Shown here in pieces: positions 17,377 through 26,707 of a stretch of 64,000 nt of DNA. The notes below the pieces were generated by a model. The model was not told the origin of the DNA. It did not search any database and was given only the letters and a program-made list of their open reading frames with translations. The stretch is from Roseiarcus sp963822215 (GTDB lineage: Bacteria > Pseudomonadota > Alphaproteobacteria > Rhizobiales > Beijerinckiaceae), in NCBI GenBank assembly GCA_963822215.1, contig CAWGGX010000007.1:868001-932000 (forward strand). The letters are read 5' to 3'. A program made the translations under genes and the position numbers. Numbering within the stretch: position 1 is the first letter of the stretch; each line of letters begins with the position of its first letter.

Positions 17377-17666
17377 CGTCGAAGCACGCGCGCGCCGACG
17401 TAGCCGATCCCGACCGCGATCGTCAGCGCGACGATGGGCTGGTCCCGCAGGAATCCATGGAGCGCCTTCGCCGAGCGGTCGCCCTCGGCTCCCGCCTGCT
17501 GGCGGAGGCTTCTGACGCGCCTTTCAACCTCACCGGCGGCGTTCTGAACCGAGTTTGTCGCGCCGTCTTTCATGTGGTCGATCAGGCTTGCGACATCGCG
17601 CTTCAACGCGTCCAGGTCTTCGCGAAGCATCGCGAGATCCGGCTCCACCTTCATCGATGCGTTCAT
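17373..17666 (-). CDS. DUF883 (ElaB/YqjD-type) stress-associated membrane-anchored protein
   Basis: A 97-residue protein. An N-terminal amphipathic helix (LAMLREDLDALKRDVASLIDHM) and a helical middle lead to one C-terminal membrane span with a glycine pattern (IVALTIAVGIGYVGARVLRR), the hallmark of the family. In E. coli, YqjD and ElaB are stationary-phase proteins that tether ribosomes to the inner membrane. AGGAGA precedes the start. A motif copy lies about 86 bases upstream. Confidence 0.85.
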   Translation of the reverse strand: MNASMKVEPDLAMLREDLDALKRDVASLIDHMKDGATNSVQNAAGEVERRVRSLRQQAGAEGDRSAKALHGFLRDQPIVALTIAVGIGYVGARVLRR

Positions 17667-17751
17667 GGCCTACGTCTCCTATCATCGCAAAGCGTTCGGC
17701 TGCGGCGATCCAGCCGACGACTATCGTCGAAGCCTCTCCGTCCCGAAAGGT

Positions 17752-17765
17752 TCGGAAACTACTCA
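17752..17765 (-). promoter_or_regulatory. Island motif copy 2 (TGAGTAGTTTCCGA)
   Basis: Exact 14-base copy on the minus strand, about 86 bases upstream of the DUF883 gene and pointing at it. It sits in the divergent region shared with the large hybrid kinase gene. Confidence 0.6.
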
Positions 17766-17895
17766 TGCCTCGGGCTCTCGTTTTCTTGCGGGTGGAGAGG
17801 AGCATTGAACCGAATAAGGTCGCAATCGTCCGCCAATATTGGTATGGTTTCCCGCTCGTTCCGCCGGGGCGCTGCTCCTCGAGAAAGATCGCAGG

Positions 17896-20800
17896 ATGGC
17901 CGGAAGCCTCCAACATTCAATTGAAGGGAAACGATCTCGCTGGATATCGAAGCCCCTTTCGGCCAGCAAGACTTCAGAGTTTCCAGTCGTCGCCATCGGC
18001 GCCTCGGCCGGAGGCCTTGACGCCTGCCGGAAGCTTCTGGACGCGCTGCCGGCCGTCAACGGCATGGCCTTCATCATCGTGCAGCATCTCGACCCGAGCC
18101 ACGACAGCATGATGGTGGATTTGCTTGCTGGCCACACGTCGATGCCGGTCCTGTTGGCGATCGATGGAATGGCGATCGAATGCGAGCGCGTCTATGTCAT
18201 TCCGCCAGGCGTCTATCTGTCGGCCGACGACAAGGGCGCGTTGCGAATTTCAAAGCCGCAGGCGCGACACGGCGCGCGGCTTCCGTTCGACTTTCTCCTG
18301 AATTCGCTGGCTCAAGAATATGGACCGCGCGCCGTCTGTGTGGTGCTTTCCGGAACCGGCGCGGACGGCAGTCTTGGCCTGAAATCGGTCAAGGCGAAAG
18401 GCGGCCTCGTCATCGCCCAGGACATCCGCGAAGCCGACTATGACGGCATGCCGCGTAGCGCTGTCGCAACCGGAGTGGTCGATCTCGTGCTCCGCGCCGC
18501 GAAGATCGCAGAGGCGCTGGTCGCGCGCGAGCGCGGTCAAATCTTCGTGCCGGAGGCGCCGAAATCGCCCGCGCTGAAGTCGGCGGAGGACTTTCTGCCG
18601 GACATTATCGCTGTCCTGCGGACGATGACGTCTCATGACTTCACGCTCTACAAGCACGGCACGCTCGAGCGGCGCGTCGAGCGGCGGATGGCGCTGGCGG
18701 GGGTCAAGACCGCCGCTGAGTATTTCGATCTTCTGCGTCGGGACGCGAACGAGCGCGATCAGCTCTCGAGGGATTTGCTGATCAATGTCACGGGCTTCTT
18801 TCGCAACTCCGCCGTTTTCGATTTTCTGGCCAAGAGCGTCATTCCCGAGCTCGTGCGCGACCACCCGACGGACCGGCCGCTCAGAATCTGGGTCGCGGGT
18901 TGCAGTTCCGGCGAGGAGACCTATTCCCTCGCCATGCTATTTCGCGAGCAGATCGACGCCTTGAAACGCGGGATCAAGTTGCAGATCTTCGCGACCGACG
19001 TCGATCCCGACGCGGTGGCGAGCGCTCGCGACGGCCTCTATCCCAACTCGATCGAGGCAGACGTGTCGCGGGAACGACTGACGCGGTTTTTCTCCAAGGA
19101 GGATCACAGCTACCGCATCTCGGCCGACCTGCGTTCGAACGTCGTGTTCACGGTGCACGACGTGCTCGCCGACCCGCCATTCGCGCGTCTGGATTTCGTA
19201 TCGTGCCGGAACCTTCTGATCTATCTCCTGCCGGAGGCGCAGGCCAGGGTCATCTCCATCGTCCACTTCGCGCTGCGAGAAGGCGGACTTCTGCTCGTCG
19301 GGGATGCCGAGACGGTCGGCGTCGCTGACGGTCGGTTCGTCGTCATCTCCAAGCCTCAACGCATTTACCGCCGTATCGGCGGCGCCCGACCGGGCGATTT
19401 TGCCCTGTCCTCGAACGCCGCCGATGGCTCCCGGCTGCGCGCGCGTCCCGGCCCGGCGTCGGCGCCTTCGCGCCAGATCGAGCTTGCCGAGCTTTGTCGA
19501 CGGATGGTGCTGGAGGCCTATGGTCCCGCCGCAGTGCTGATCAACCGCAAACTCGAATGTCTCTACTTCCAGGGGCCCGTGGATCGTTATCTCAAGGTCG
19601 TATCGGGCCGCCCCGTCAATGATCTGATCTCAATGGCGCGCGAGAGCGTACGCCCGAAAATGAAATCGGCCGTTCAGCGCGCGCTGAGCGAGAATGCGCG
19701 AGTCGTGATGTCCGGGGGCCGGACGAAGGGCGCAGCAGGCGGCGCGTCCCTTAGCATCGTCGTCATTCCGGCGCCGCGCGACCGTGAAGATCTGTTGCTG
19801 GTCTGCTTCGTCGAGGAGCCGGAGCCGCAAGCCGGGCGCAGCGGCGGCACGGCGCCCGCCGACGTTCCCCGGATCGTCGAACTCGAACGGGAGCTGGAAG
19901 CGACAAAGACCGAATTGCAGAGCGCCCTTCGCAACCTCGAGATCTCGAGCGACGAGCAGATGGCGATCAACGAGGAGGCGCTGTCCGTCAACGAGGAATA
20001 TCAGTCGACAAACGAGGAGCTGCTGGCCTCCAAGGAAGAGCTTCAATCGCTCAACGAGGAGCTGACCGCGCTCAACAGCCAGTTGCAGGAAACGCTCGAG
20101 CGCCAACGCACGACCTCGGACGATTTGCAGAACGTGCTTTACAGCACCAAGGTCGCAACAATCTTTCTCGATACGCGCTTCAACATTCGCTTCTTCACGC
20201 CGGCGACGAGAGCGCTCTTCAACGTCATTCCGGGCGACGTGGGGCGCCCGCTCGCGGATCTCAAGTCGCTCGCGGCCGATGAGGCGCTCCTCGAAGACGC
20301 TCAATCCGTTCTCAAGAACCAAACGCCGCTCAAACGGGAAGTCGAGGGTCAGGGCGGCGCTTGGTTCGTCCGCCGGATCATGCCTTACCGCGCCAGCGAC
20401 GAGAAGACCGAAGGCGTCGTCATCACCTATGAGGACGTCACCGAACGAAGGCGCACGGCGGACGCACTCACCGCCGCCAAGCGTCAGGCCGAATTGGCGA
20501 GCATAGCCAAGACGCGCTTCCTCGCAGCGGCGAGCCACGATCTCAGACAGCCGTTGCAGACCCTCTCCCTCCTCCAGGGCCTGTTGGCGAAGAGAGTCGT
20601 TGACGACAAGGCTCAGCGGCTGGTCGGGCGCATCGATGACGCACTGGGCGCGATGACGGGCATGCTGAATACGCTGCTCGACATCAACCAGATCGAAGTC
20701 GGATCCGTTAAGCCTGAACTGAGCGACTTCCCGGTGAACGACCTGTTTGATCGCCTTAGCGAGGAATTGACTTACCACGCACAGGCGGCCGGACTCGCGT

Positions 20801-22293
20801 TTCGCGTCGTCCCTTGCGCCCTGTCCATTCGGAGCGATCGGCGCCTCCTCGAGCAGATGATCCGCAACCTGATCTCGAACGCCCTGAAATATACCCAGCG
20901 CGGCAGGGTGCTCCTCGGCTGCCGGCGAAGCCAGGACAAATTGCGCATCGAGGTTTGGGATACTGGGATCGGCATCCCCGCGTCGGAGTTGAAGTCGGTC
21001 TTCGAAGAATATTATCAGGTGGACAACGCCGCCCGCCAGCGTAGCCAGGGGCTGGGCCTCGGCCTCTCGATCGTCAAGAGTTTAGGCGAACTCCTCCATC
21101 ATCCGATCCAGGTGCGCTCGCTGCAAGGAAAGGGGTCGGTCTTCTCGATCGAGGTTCCGCTAACGCCAGTCGGCCACATTTCGGCGCCTGGTCCTCTGCC
21201 GCACGCGGCGGAGGACGCATCGACGCACGCGGCGCCGCGCAGCGGAACGATCCTGATCGTTGAGGACGACCCGGAAGTGCGCGAGCACCTCGAGCTGTTC
21301 CTGAACGATGAGGGCTATCAGGTCTCGACGGCCATCAACGGCGCCGCTGCTTTGGAAGCGATGGCGGGCGGGGCGATGCGACCCGATCTGGTCCTCGCCG
21401 ACTACAATCTGCCCAACGGCATGAACGGGGTTCAAGTCTCCCAGAAACTGAGGCAGGAGTTCGATCGGCGAATTCCATTCATCATTCTCACCGGCGACAT
21501 TTCGACCGACACCCTACGCGATATCGCCCTTCACGATTGCGTTTATCTGCACAAACCCGTCAAACTGAACGATCTGACGCGGGCGATCGAGAAGCTCCTG
21601 GCCACGCCGCCGGACCCGCCGGTCCCGCCTCCTCATCGCGCCCATGAAGTCCCAAGCGCTTCAGGCGGAGCCGCGATCATCGTTGTCGATGACGACGACA
21701 CCGTTCTCGAAGCGATACGCGCCGTGCTGGAAGACGACGGTCGCGTCGTCGAGACCTATGCAAGCTGCGAGGCCTTTCTCAAGTCCTTCGACCCCGGCAA
21801 ATCCGCATGCCTGCTGATCGACGCCTATCTGCCGGGAATGACCGGGCTCGAATTGCTCGAGAGGCTCCATGAGGACGGCCATCGCTTGCCGGCGATCATG
21901 ATCACCGGCAACGCCGATGTGCCCATGGCGGTTGAGGCCATGAAAGCGGGCGCGCTCGATTTCATCGAAAAGCCGATCGGCCGCGAAGAACTCATCGCAA
22001 GCATCGAGCGGGCTCTCGAACTGTCCGAGGATTCCGGGAAACTGGCGAAGTTGCGAGAATCGTCGGCGGCCCACCTCGCGGGCTTGACGCCGCGACAGCG
22101 CGACGTGATGGAAAGGGTGCTGGCTGGCCAGCCCAGCAAGAACATCGCGGCCGATCTCAACATCAGCCAGCGCACTGTCGAGAACCACCGCGCCGCCATT
22201 ATGAAGAGAACCGGGTCGAGGTCGCTGCCCGCGCTGGCCCGTTTGGCGCTTCTCGCGTCGGGCGGCGCGGAAGAGCGGCCGAACGCGCCCTGA
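17896..22293 (+). CDS. CheB–CheR–PAS–histidine kinase–REC–REC–LuxR hybrid signalling protein
   Basis: A very large protein (1,465 residues). Approximate order: CheB methylesterase (30–210; GASAGG, VQHLDPSHDS, LSGTGADGS); CheR methyltransferase (225–480; CRNLLIYLLPEAQ); coiled coil (660–745; repeated NEE and LN units); PAS domain (745–850); HisKA (870–935; ASHDLRQPLQTL); HATPase (980–1090); first receiver (1115–1235; VEDDPE, ADYNLPNGMNG); FixJ-like receiver (1255–1375; VDDDDT, IDAYLPGMTG, EKP); NarL/LuxR helix-turn-helix (1395–1460; LTPRQRDVMERVLAGQPSKNIAADLN). Sensing, phosphotransfer and DNA binding are thus in one chain. The start could also be 17839. Stress-type genes surround it, which suggests it regulates them. 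Confidence 0.92.
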   Translation: MAGSLQHSIEGKRSRWISKPLSASKTSEFPVVAIGASAGGLDACRKLLDALPAVNGMAFIIVQHLDPSHDSMMVDLLAGHTSMPVLLAIDGMAIECERVYVIPPGVYLSADDKGALRISKPQARHGARLPFDFLLNSLAQEYGPRAVCVVLSGTGADGSLGLKSVKAKGGLVIAQDIREADYDGMPRSAVATGVVDLVLRAAKIAEALVARERGQIFVPEAPKSPALKSAEDFLPDIIAVLRTMTSHDFTLYKHGTLERRVERRMALAGVKTAAEYFDLLRRDANERDQLSRDLLINVTGFFRNSAVFDFLAKSVIPELVRDHPTDRPLRIWVAGCSSGEETYSLAMLFREQIDALKRGIKLQIFATDVDPDAVASARDGLYPNSIEADVSRERLTRFFSKEDHSYRISADLRSNVVFTVHDVLADPPFARLDFVSCRNLLIYLLPEAQARVISIVHFALREGGLLLVGDAETVGVADGRFVVISKPQRIYRRIGGARPGDFALSSNAADGSRLRARPGPASAPSRQIELAELCRRMVLEAYGPAAVLINRKLECLYFQGPVDRYLKVVSGRPVNDLISMARESVRPKMKSAVQRALSENARVVMSGGRTKGAAGGASLSIVVIPAPRDREDLLLVCFVEEPEPQAGRSGGTAPADVPRIVELERELEATKTELQSALRNLEISSDEQMAINEEALSVNEEYQSTNEELLASKEELQSLNEELTALNSQLQETLERQRTTSDDLQNVLYSTKVATIFLDTRFNIRFFTPATRALFNVIPGDVGRPLADLKSLAADEALLEDAQSVLKNQTPLKREVEGQGGAWFVRRIMPYRASDEKTEGVVITYEDVTERRRTADALTAAKRQAELASIAKTRFLAAASHDLRQPLQTLSLLQGLLAKRVVDDKAQRLVGRIDDALGAMTGMLNTLLDINQIEVGSVKPELSDFPVNDLFDRLSEELTYHAQAAGLAFRVVPCALSIRSDRRLLEQMIRNLISNALKYTQRGRVLLGCRRSQDKLRIEVWDTGIGIPASELKSVFEEYYQVDNAARQRSQGLGLGLSIVKSLGELLHHPIQVRSLQGKGSVFSIEVPLTPVGHISAPGPLPHAAEDASTHAAPRSGTILIVEDDPEVREHLELFLNDEGYQVSTAINGAAALEAMAGGAMRPDLVLADYNLPNGMNGVQVSQKLRQEFDRRIPFIILTGDISTDTLRDIALHDCVYLHKPVKLNDLTRAIEKLLATPPDPPVPPPHRAHEVPSASGGAAIIVVDDDDTVLEAIRAVLEDDGRVVETYASCEAFLKSFDPGKSACLLIDAYLPGMTGLELLERLHEDGHRLPAIMITGNADVPMAVEAMKAGALDFIEKPIGREELIASIERALELSEDSGKLAKLRESSAAHLAGLTPRQRDVMERVLAGQPSKNIAADLNISQRTVENHRAAIMKRTGSRSLPALARLALLASGGAEERPNAP

Positions 22294-22314
22294 GAAGCTG
22301 CGGCGCCCGCGTCT

Positions 22315-22698
22315 TCAACCCGAGAGGACATGACCAAAGGCCGCGAGCGGACGAAGGCGATCGCACACGATTTTGGTTGCGGCCAGAATTGGCGCCGAAA
22401 GGATCGCGCCGGGGACGCTCCACAGCCAAAGCCAGAACACGAATGAGAAGACCGCGAGAACCGGATTGAGCCGGAATCGTCTGGCGAGCCACATCAGCTT
22501 CGCCGTCTCGCCCTCCATCACGTGGATGGCGGCATAGAGAGCCGCCGGGAGCAGGGCTCGCCTGGTCGAGGCGATCGTGAGCGAGGCGGCGAACAGGAAA
22601 ATAGAAAAAGCTGCTGCGGCCCCGAGAATGGGGACATAGCTCAGAATGAATGGGATCGGCCCACATTGAATGGGATCGCCGACTCCGGTCGACCACAT
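22315..22698 (-). pseudogene. C-terminal remnant of an AI-2E family transporter
   Basis: The frame encodes only the last third of a PerM/AI-2E-type exporter: FILSYVPILGAAAAF, then the diagnostic EGETAKLMWLARRFRLNPVLAVFSFVFWLWLW and PGAILSAPILAATKIVCDR. Intact members are about 350–400 residues; the upstream part is absent in every frame. A short duplicated string, GAATGGGATCG, occurs twice at 22648–22679, near the break, and may mark the deletion junction. Confidence 0.75.
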
Positions 22699-22919
22699 GA
22701 CTTCAGGGTTTCGCTCGCGCTTCGCCTCCCCGATTTCGGCCTGCAAACCAACGCGCGATAACGGCGATCACCATGTCCTCGGAGACCGTGGCAGGTCGAG
22801 TGACGATGTCATTTTGCCTGCCTTTCGTTCTCAAACGGAACTCGCACGCCAACTCGGCGCCCTCGCCGCGTTGTGAGAACGCAGCGGCAGAAGCCCCGCT
22901 CGGCGCGCGTAGGGTTCAG

Positions 22920-23072
22920 CTAGCGGCCCATGAGCCAGAAGACAACACACACAATGAGCACGATGCCCAGGACCCCGCCGAGGCCGGGGGCGCCGTAGTG
23001 GCTGTGCGCATAATATCCGCCGCCTCCGCCGAAGATAAGGATCAGGATTATGATAAGAAGAATTGTGCTCAT
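22920..23072 (-). CDS. Small two-span hydrophobic protein (DUF3309-like)
   Basis: A 50-residue protein. It has a first hydrophobic helix (MSTILLIIILILIFGGGGGYY), a His/Tyr/Gly linker and a second hydrophobic helix (GVLGIVLIVCVVFWLMGR). This layout matches the tiny DUF3309-type proteins common beside CsbD and PRC-barrel genes in Rhizobiales. It is read in the same direction as the upstream CsbD gene, 49 bases after it, so the two may share a transcript. Confidence 0.75.
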   Translation of the reverse strand: MSTILLIIILILIFGGGGGYYAHSHYGAPGLGGVLGIVLIVCVVFWLMGR

Positions 23073-23121
23073 ACTTCGGCCTCCGGGCAGATCACACTCG
23101 TCGCGGCTGGTGCGGCGGCCT

Positions 23122-23307
23122 TTACGGCTTTTTCACCGCATCGCTGACCGCGTCGTTCAGGCCGCCGACGGCATTCTGGATCTTGCCGACGGCCTTCTCG
23201 GTCTTGCCGTCGCTCTGCAGCTTGGCGTCGCCGAGCACCTTGCCGATCATCTCTTTTGCGCCGCCTTTGATTTCCTTGACCGAACCGGCGATTCTGTTCT
23301 TGTCCAT
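23122..23307 (-). CDS. CsbD family stress protein
   Basis: A 61-residue hydrophilic protein: MDKNRIAGSVKEIKGGAKEMIGKVLGD followed by a Gly/Lys-rich tail with GKIQNAVGGL. This is the full CsbD domain with nothing else. Members are induced under general stress in many bacteria; the biochemical role is unsettled. The start at 23307 matches the family length; the open frame upstream to 23505 crosses the promoter. A motif copy lies 106 bases upstream in the same direction. Confidence 0.92.
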   Translation of the reverse strand: MDKNRIAGSVKEIKGGAKEMIGKVLGDAKLQSDGKTEKAVGKIQNAVGGLNDAVSDAVKKP

Positions 23308-23773
23308 GACTGGCGCTCCTTGCGTCTTGTGAAGATGTGTAACGGCGCTTGAACTTGCGCTGTTTGCGTCCTGAATTGGCGTCTTAGGCGAGACGTTCAC
23401 GAAACGGCAGCCTCGGAAACTACTCATTCGACGGGGCCGCCGACATCGTGGATCGACACCGCGACGGCCAGCCGAAGCGCGAGCGCAGCAATCGCGCGCT
23501 TCCACCGAGCGGAATCGATCGGCTCACTCGCTCGAACAGAGATCGCCTATCGATGCGTTCCAGGTCCCAGCCGGAGTCGCGCCGCCGCCTCGAGCTCTTC
23601 GGCGAAGGCGAGGGCGGAGGTAAGGACAGCGGTTTCGTTTGCAGTCGCCGATCCCTGATCCGTGATGCCGATCGGGAATTCCATGTGGTTCGTGTCCGCG
23701 CTCACGCGGACGCTAAAGAGGAGCCGCTGATTCAGCTATTCCTCAACCTCCTCGACTTCGATCTTTGCCATCA
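23308..23773. other. Intergenic region, no gene seen apart from one motif
   Basis: About 465 bases between the CsbD gene and a small secreted-protein gene. Open frames here have the composition of shadows and no ribosome binding site. Only motif copy 3 is recognised. Confidence 0.5.
23413..23426 (-). promoter_or_regulatory. Island motif copy 3 (TGAGTAGTTTCCGA)
   Basis: Exact 14-base copy on the minus strand, 106 bases upstream of the CsbD start and pointing at it. It continues as GGCTGCC, like several other copies, which carry CT at motif positions 17–18. Confidence 0.65.
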
Positions 23774-24043
23774 TCATTCTCCTTTGTGCATGTCGAGGTC
23801 GCTGCGCAGACGCGGCTCGATAACGCGCGTGGCGAAGCTTTCGAGCGAGCCTCGCGCTTTTTCGACACTCGGCTTCCCGATCGTCGAAATCGACTTCGCG
23901 AGGATTGGCGCCGTTTCCGGAACCGTCGTGATCGATGGCGGTCCGGCTCGATGAGCGCCGCTTAGGCTCGCCGCAGCGAGCACGGCGCAGACGGCGGCTG
24001 CCGACAAAGCCAATCGCAACTGGACGGCGTTCCTTTTGTGCAT
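23774..24043 (-). CDS. Hypothetical exported protein
   Basis: An 89-residue frame beginning MHKRNAVQLRLALSAAAVCAVLAAASLSGA, a plausible signal peptide. A short region containing FATRVIEPRLRSDLDMHKGE follows. No family is recognised and no strong ribosome binding site precedes the ATG. Support comes from the signal peptide and from a motif copy 122 bases upstream in the right direction. Confidence 0.45.
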   Translation of the reverse strand: MHKRNAVQLRLALSAAAVCAVLAAASLSGAHRAGPPSITTVPETAPILAKSISTIGKPSVEKARGSLESFATRVIEPRLRSDLDMHKGE

Positions 24044-24164
24044 GGGTATGTCGCTTGCGTAGCCTTCCGCGCCGGCATTCAATGTCGCGCAAGGCCGATC
24101 CAAACTCCGCGCCTGTCGCTGTGCCGCCTGTACATGGAGGGCCGCGCCCGCGAAGACACAAGCA

Positions 24165-24178
24165 TCGGAAATTACTCA
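24165..24178 (-). promoter_or_regulatory. Island motif copy 4 (TGAGTAATTTCCGA)
   Basis: One base differs from the consensus (A for G at position 7). It points at the exported-protein gene, 122 bases away. With copy 5 it forms an outward-facing pair in a divergent promoter region. Confidence 0.55.
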
Positions 24179-24371
24179 AACCGATCGGCGACAGGCCGCC
24201 TACACTTGGACCTTGCGAGCGCGCTCAAAGGGAATGGCGTCGGCGCGTTCAATCTGGACTCTGGTCCGGCCGCGTTCTGCTTGAGCCGGAGCGCCGTTTG
24301 TTCTCGTCTTCGCCGGCCGCGAACCGGCTCCGAATGGCCGGGCGTCGGGCGCTCCGCCGCCTCGCTCGGCA

Positions 24372-24385
24372 TGAGTAGTTTCCGA
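24372..24385 (+). promoter_or_regulatory. Island motif copy 5 (TGAGTAGTTTCCGA)
   Basis: Exact copy on the plus strand, about 290 bases upstream of the PRC-barrel gene and pointing at it. The extended match GAGGCT follows the core. Confidence 0.55.
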
Positions 24386-24674
24386 GGCTCCCTCAACGGC
24401 CGGTTTGGCGGCTAAAAGGGGATCCGATGTACCGGGGCGCGGTCTTCACAGCAATCGAGCTCTCCTTGATGCGTGCGCTCCCCGAGCTGGCCGAGACGGT
24501 TGAGGGCCCGCGAAGAGCAACGGAACGGTATTGAACATCGTGCAGCCGGTCGACGAAGAGGGCCTGTGTTTCGCAGCGCGAAAGAAGGCTGATCACGACC
24601 GCAGGTGCTCAATCGAGGTCGACATGTCGGCGCACAGCAGCAGTCACCGACCCATTCGCATAAGGCGCCAAACC

Positions 24675-25454
24675 ATGTTGCAGGTCATATCCCCTCTGAA
24701 AGGCTTCTCGATCGTGGCGAGCGACGGCGAGATTGGGACTGTCGTCGACTTTCTGTTCGACGATGCCTCCTGGAAAGTGCGCTGGCTCGTCATCGATTGC
24801 GGGACCTGGCTTCGAGGGCGCAAGGTGCTCATCCATCCATCCGCCATTTCGCAAGAGGACCTCGAGCGGCAACAGTTCGTTGTCGCGCTGACCAGGGCCC
24901 AGGTCGAAGGCGGCCCGAAACTGGCCGATGATCAGCCGGTCTCGGAACAAATGGAGACTCAGCTTTACAGTTACTACGGCTGGGACCCACTTTGGGGCGG
25001 CGCGAACCTTTCGGCGATTCCCGGAGCCATGGCTTCGCCCCTAATGGGGCCACCCTATATGGGCCTGGGTTCAAGTGACGCGGCCGAGACCCGCGGCGCC
25101 GGGCCGGCTTCGCGGGGCGTCAATCCGCATCTGCGCAGCGTCGTCGAAGTGATAGGATACCGTACGCATGCCGTGGACGGCGAAATCGGTCACATCGAAA
25201 ATCTCATGCTCGATGACGCGGATTGGAGCGTTCACTATTTTATCGTCGACACTCGCAATTGGTGGTTTGGAAAGCGTGTGCTGATCTCGCCGCTCGCCAT
25301 CAAGACGATCGATTGGTTCGACCGCCACGTCGAGCTCAACGTGTCTCGCGAACTCGTGAAGGCGAGCCCGCCCTGGGACCCGCTGGCGGCTTTCAACGAC
25401 GAATACGCAAAGCGACTTCACAGGCACTATGGCTGGCCAGGATCACGCGCCTAG
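24675..25454 (+). CDS. Double PRC-barrel domain protein
   Basis: A 259-residue protein with two PRC-barrels. The first is near residues 1–75 (LKGFSIVASDGEIGTVVDFLFDD, then VLIHPSAI); the second near 150–225 (VIGYRTHAVDGEIGHIENLMLDD, then RVLISPLAI). Each is followed by a YYGW or HYGW box. Double PRC-barrel proteins are common in stress islands of Rhizobiales and have no established activity. The start at 24675 removes an unrelated 48-residue leader. A motif copy lies upstream. Confidence 0.85.
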   Translation: MLQVISPLKGFSIVASDGEIGTVVDFLFDDASWKVRWLVIDCGTWLRGRKVLIHPSAISQEDLERQQFVVALTRAQVEGGPKLADDQPVSEQMETQLYSYYGWDPLWGGANLSAIPGAMASPLMGPPYMGLGSSDAAETRGAGPASRGVNPHLRSVVEVIGYRTHAVDGEIGHIENLMLDDADWSVHYFIVDTRNWWFGKRVLISPLAIKTIDWFDRHVELNVSRELVKASPPWDPLAAFNDEYAKRLHRHYGWPGSRA

Positions 25455-25594
25455 CGCGCGGAGTCGCTGCATATTGAGCGCGTCTCGGAAGCACATGCAG
25501 CAGCCTGACGGCGGCGTCTCTGGCGCTGGGTCCAGCCGTTAGGTTTCCCCCAGTTATGCGCGGCGCCGTCGATCGCTTCCGGCGCCGGCAATCT

Positions 25595-25608
25595 TGAGTA
25601 GTTTCCGA
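25595..25608 (+). promoter_or_regulatory. Island motif copy 6 (TGAGTAGTTTCCGA)
   Basis: Exact copy on the plus strand, about 67 bases before the phosphoketolase remnant and 437 bases before the intact small gene at 26045. It probably served the gene that has since been truncated. Confidence 0.5.
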
Positions 25609-25674
25609 GTCTGTCGGGAAGCGACTGCCCCTCGTAGGGTGTTTGAGCCCCGACAAGCACGCGTCGCTCGGGGG

Positions 25675-25947
25675 CTGACCTATCGGCGAACCAACAGGAA
25701 CCTCCATGTCAGGGGCTACAAGGAGGAGGGCACGATCACCACAGCGTTTGATATGCGGGTGCAAAACGACATCGATCGCTATCATCTGGTGCAGGATGTC
25801 ATGGACAAATTGCCCCATCTTGGCGGCAAGAGCGCCTATCTGAAACAGGCGATGCGCGACAAGCTCATTGAGCACAAGCATTACATCGACGAGCATGGCG
25901 AGGATTTGCCGGAGATCCGGAACTGGAGCTGGAGCGCATCACAATAA
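25675..25947 (+). pseudogene. xfp: C-terminal remnant of phosphoketolase
   Basis: Only the last 90 residues of an approximately 800-residue enzyme remain: LTYRRTNRNLHVRGYKEEGT, DRYHLVQDVMDKLP and KDGE-type end DLPEIRNWSW. These are diagnostic of the Xfp C-terminus. Upstream in-frame sequence has no similarity to the enzyme and no start. Phosphoketolase splits xylulose-5-phosphate or fructose-6-phosphate to acetyl phosphate; this copy cannot be functional. Confidence 0.88.
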
Positions 25948-26044
25948 GGTCGGATAGCGTCCCGGCTTGAAAATTCGGCGGATGAACATTTGCCCGCTCG
26001 CGGCGTCCGCTTCCGATATGCCTGGCGGAAAGCAGGAGGGTCCG

Positions 26045-26314
26045 ATGACGGAACTTTACGTGTTTCGAGGAACAACCGGAAATGCGGAGATGGTTACGGA
26101 TGACAAGAGCGGTAAGAAATTACCGCAACATCCGTTCGGTGAATGGGTCTTTTCGAGAACTATAACTGTTGCAACCGAGACGCGCCTTATAGGCGGTGTC
26201 GATTGCCATCAGGTGCTCGCAAATGTTGCGAAGGATGGGTACCATCATTGGCCGGAGCTCGAGTCCGACGCCCGTCGCGACAGAACGGCCAGCGCCCCGC
26301 CGACCCAAGGGTGA
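26045..26314 (+). CDS. Conserved hypothetical small protein
   Basis: An 89-residue protein preceded by AGGAGGG at ideal spacing. It contains MTELYVFRGTTGNAEMVTDD, GKKLPQHPFGEWVF and KDGYHHWPEL. The layout resembles a small Rhizobiales family of unknown role. It has no signal peptide or membrane span. The C-terminal RRDRTASAPPTQG looks unstructured. It lies 97 bases after the phosphoketolase remnant. Confidence 0.6.
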   Translation: MTELYVFRGTTGNAEMVTDDKSGKKLPQHPFGEWVFSRTITVATETRLIGGVDCHQVLANVAKDGYHHWPELESDARRDRTASAPPTQG

Positions 26315-26494
26315 GAAGCGCCCCGCCGCCGGCGTCGGCAACGCTTCGGAGCGGCCTGCGGAGATTGTGCGGGTTGCAGTTGGCAGTTTCCACGCGGCAG
26401 GCCCTGTCTCTCGCCCTCAAGTGCGTACATTCCAATTCTTGCCTGCGCCAGTGCAGGCCGCGTAACAGGGAGAGCCATGGCGCAGGAGGCGATC

Positions 26495-26707
26495 ATGAAG
26501 TGGAGTCGGATCGAAGCGAGTTGGAAGAACCTCAAGGACAAATTCGCCTTCAGGCCGTTCCGGTCGTCGGACGATGACAGCGAGAATTTTGATCTGATCG
26601 GAGCCGAAATATCGAGGGTCGGCCAAACCGATGAGCTACAGCCCGCCCCCTTCCACCCCGACGACCGGGGAAGGGGGAGCGAGTTTTCACTGCATATCGG
26701 CTGCTGA
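26495..26707 (+). pseudogene. Degenerate CsbD-like gene
   Basis: AGGAGGCG precedes ATG at 26495. The first residues (MKWSRIEASWKNLKDKFAF, then DDDSENFDLIGAE) follow the W-x-I-E-x-x-W-K-x-L-K and DD-x-D-x-I pattern of the longer CsbD proteins. The conserved continuation is then replaced by a Pro/His-rich tail. This suggests a frameshift or fusion after about residue 45. The similarity is modest. Confidence 0.4.

Noticed and set aside
16153..17765. Island motif read as an EcfG (GGAAC–CGTT) promoter on the other strand
   Set aside because: The copies have GGAAA, GGAAT or GGAAAT rather than GGAAC, no consistent CGTT at the right spacing, and that reading would point away from the genes.
23736..24179. 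147-codon minus-strand frame
   Set aside because: Arg/Cys-rich shadow composition; the signal-peptide frame at 23774–24043 fits better.
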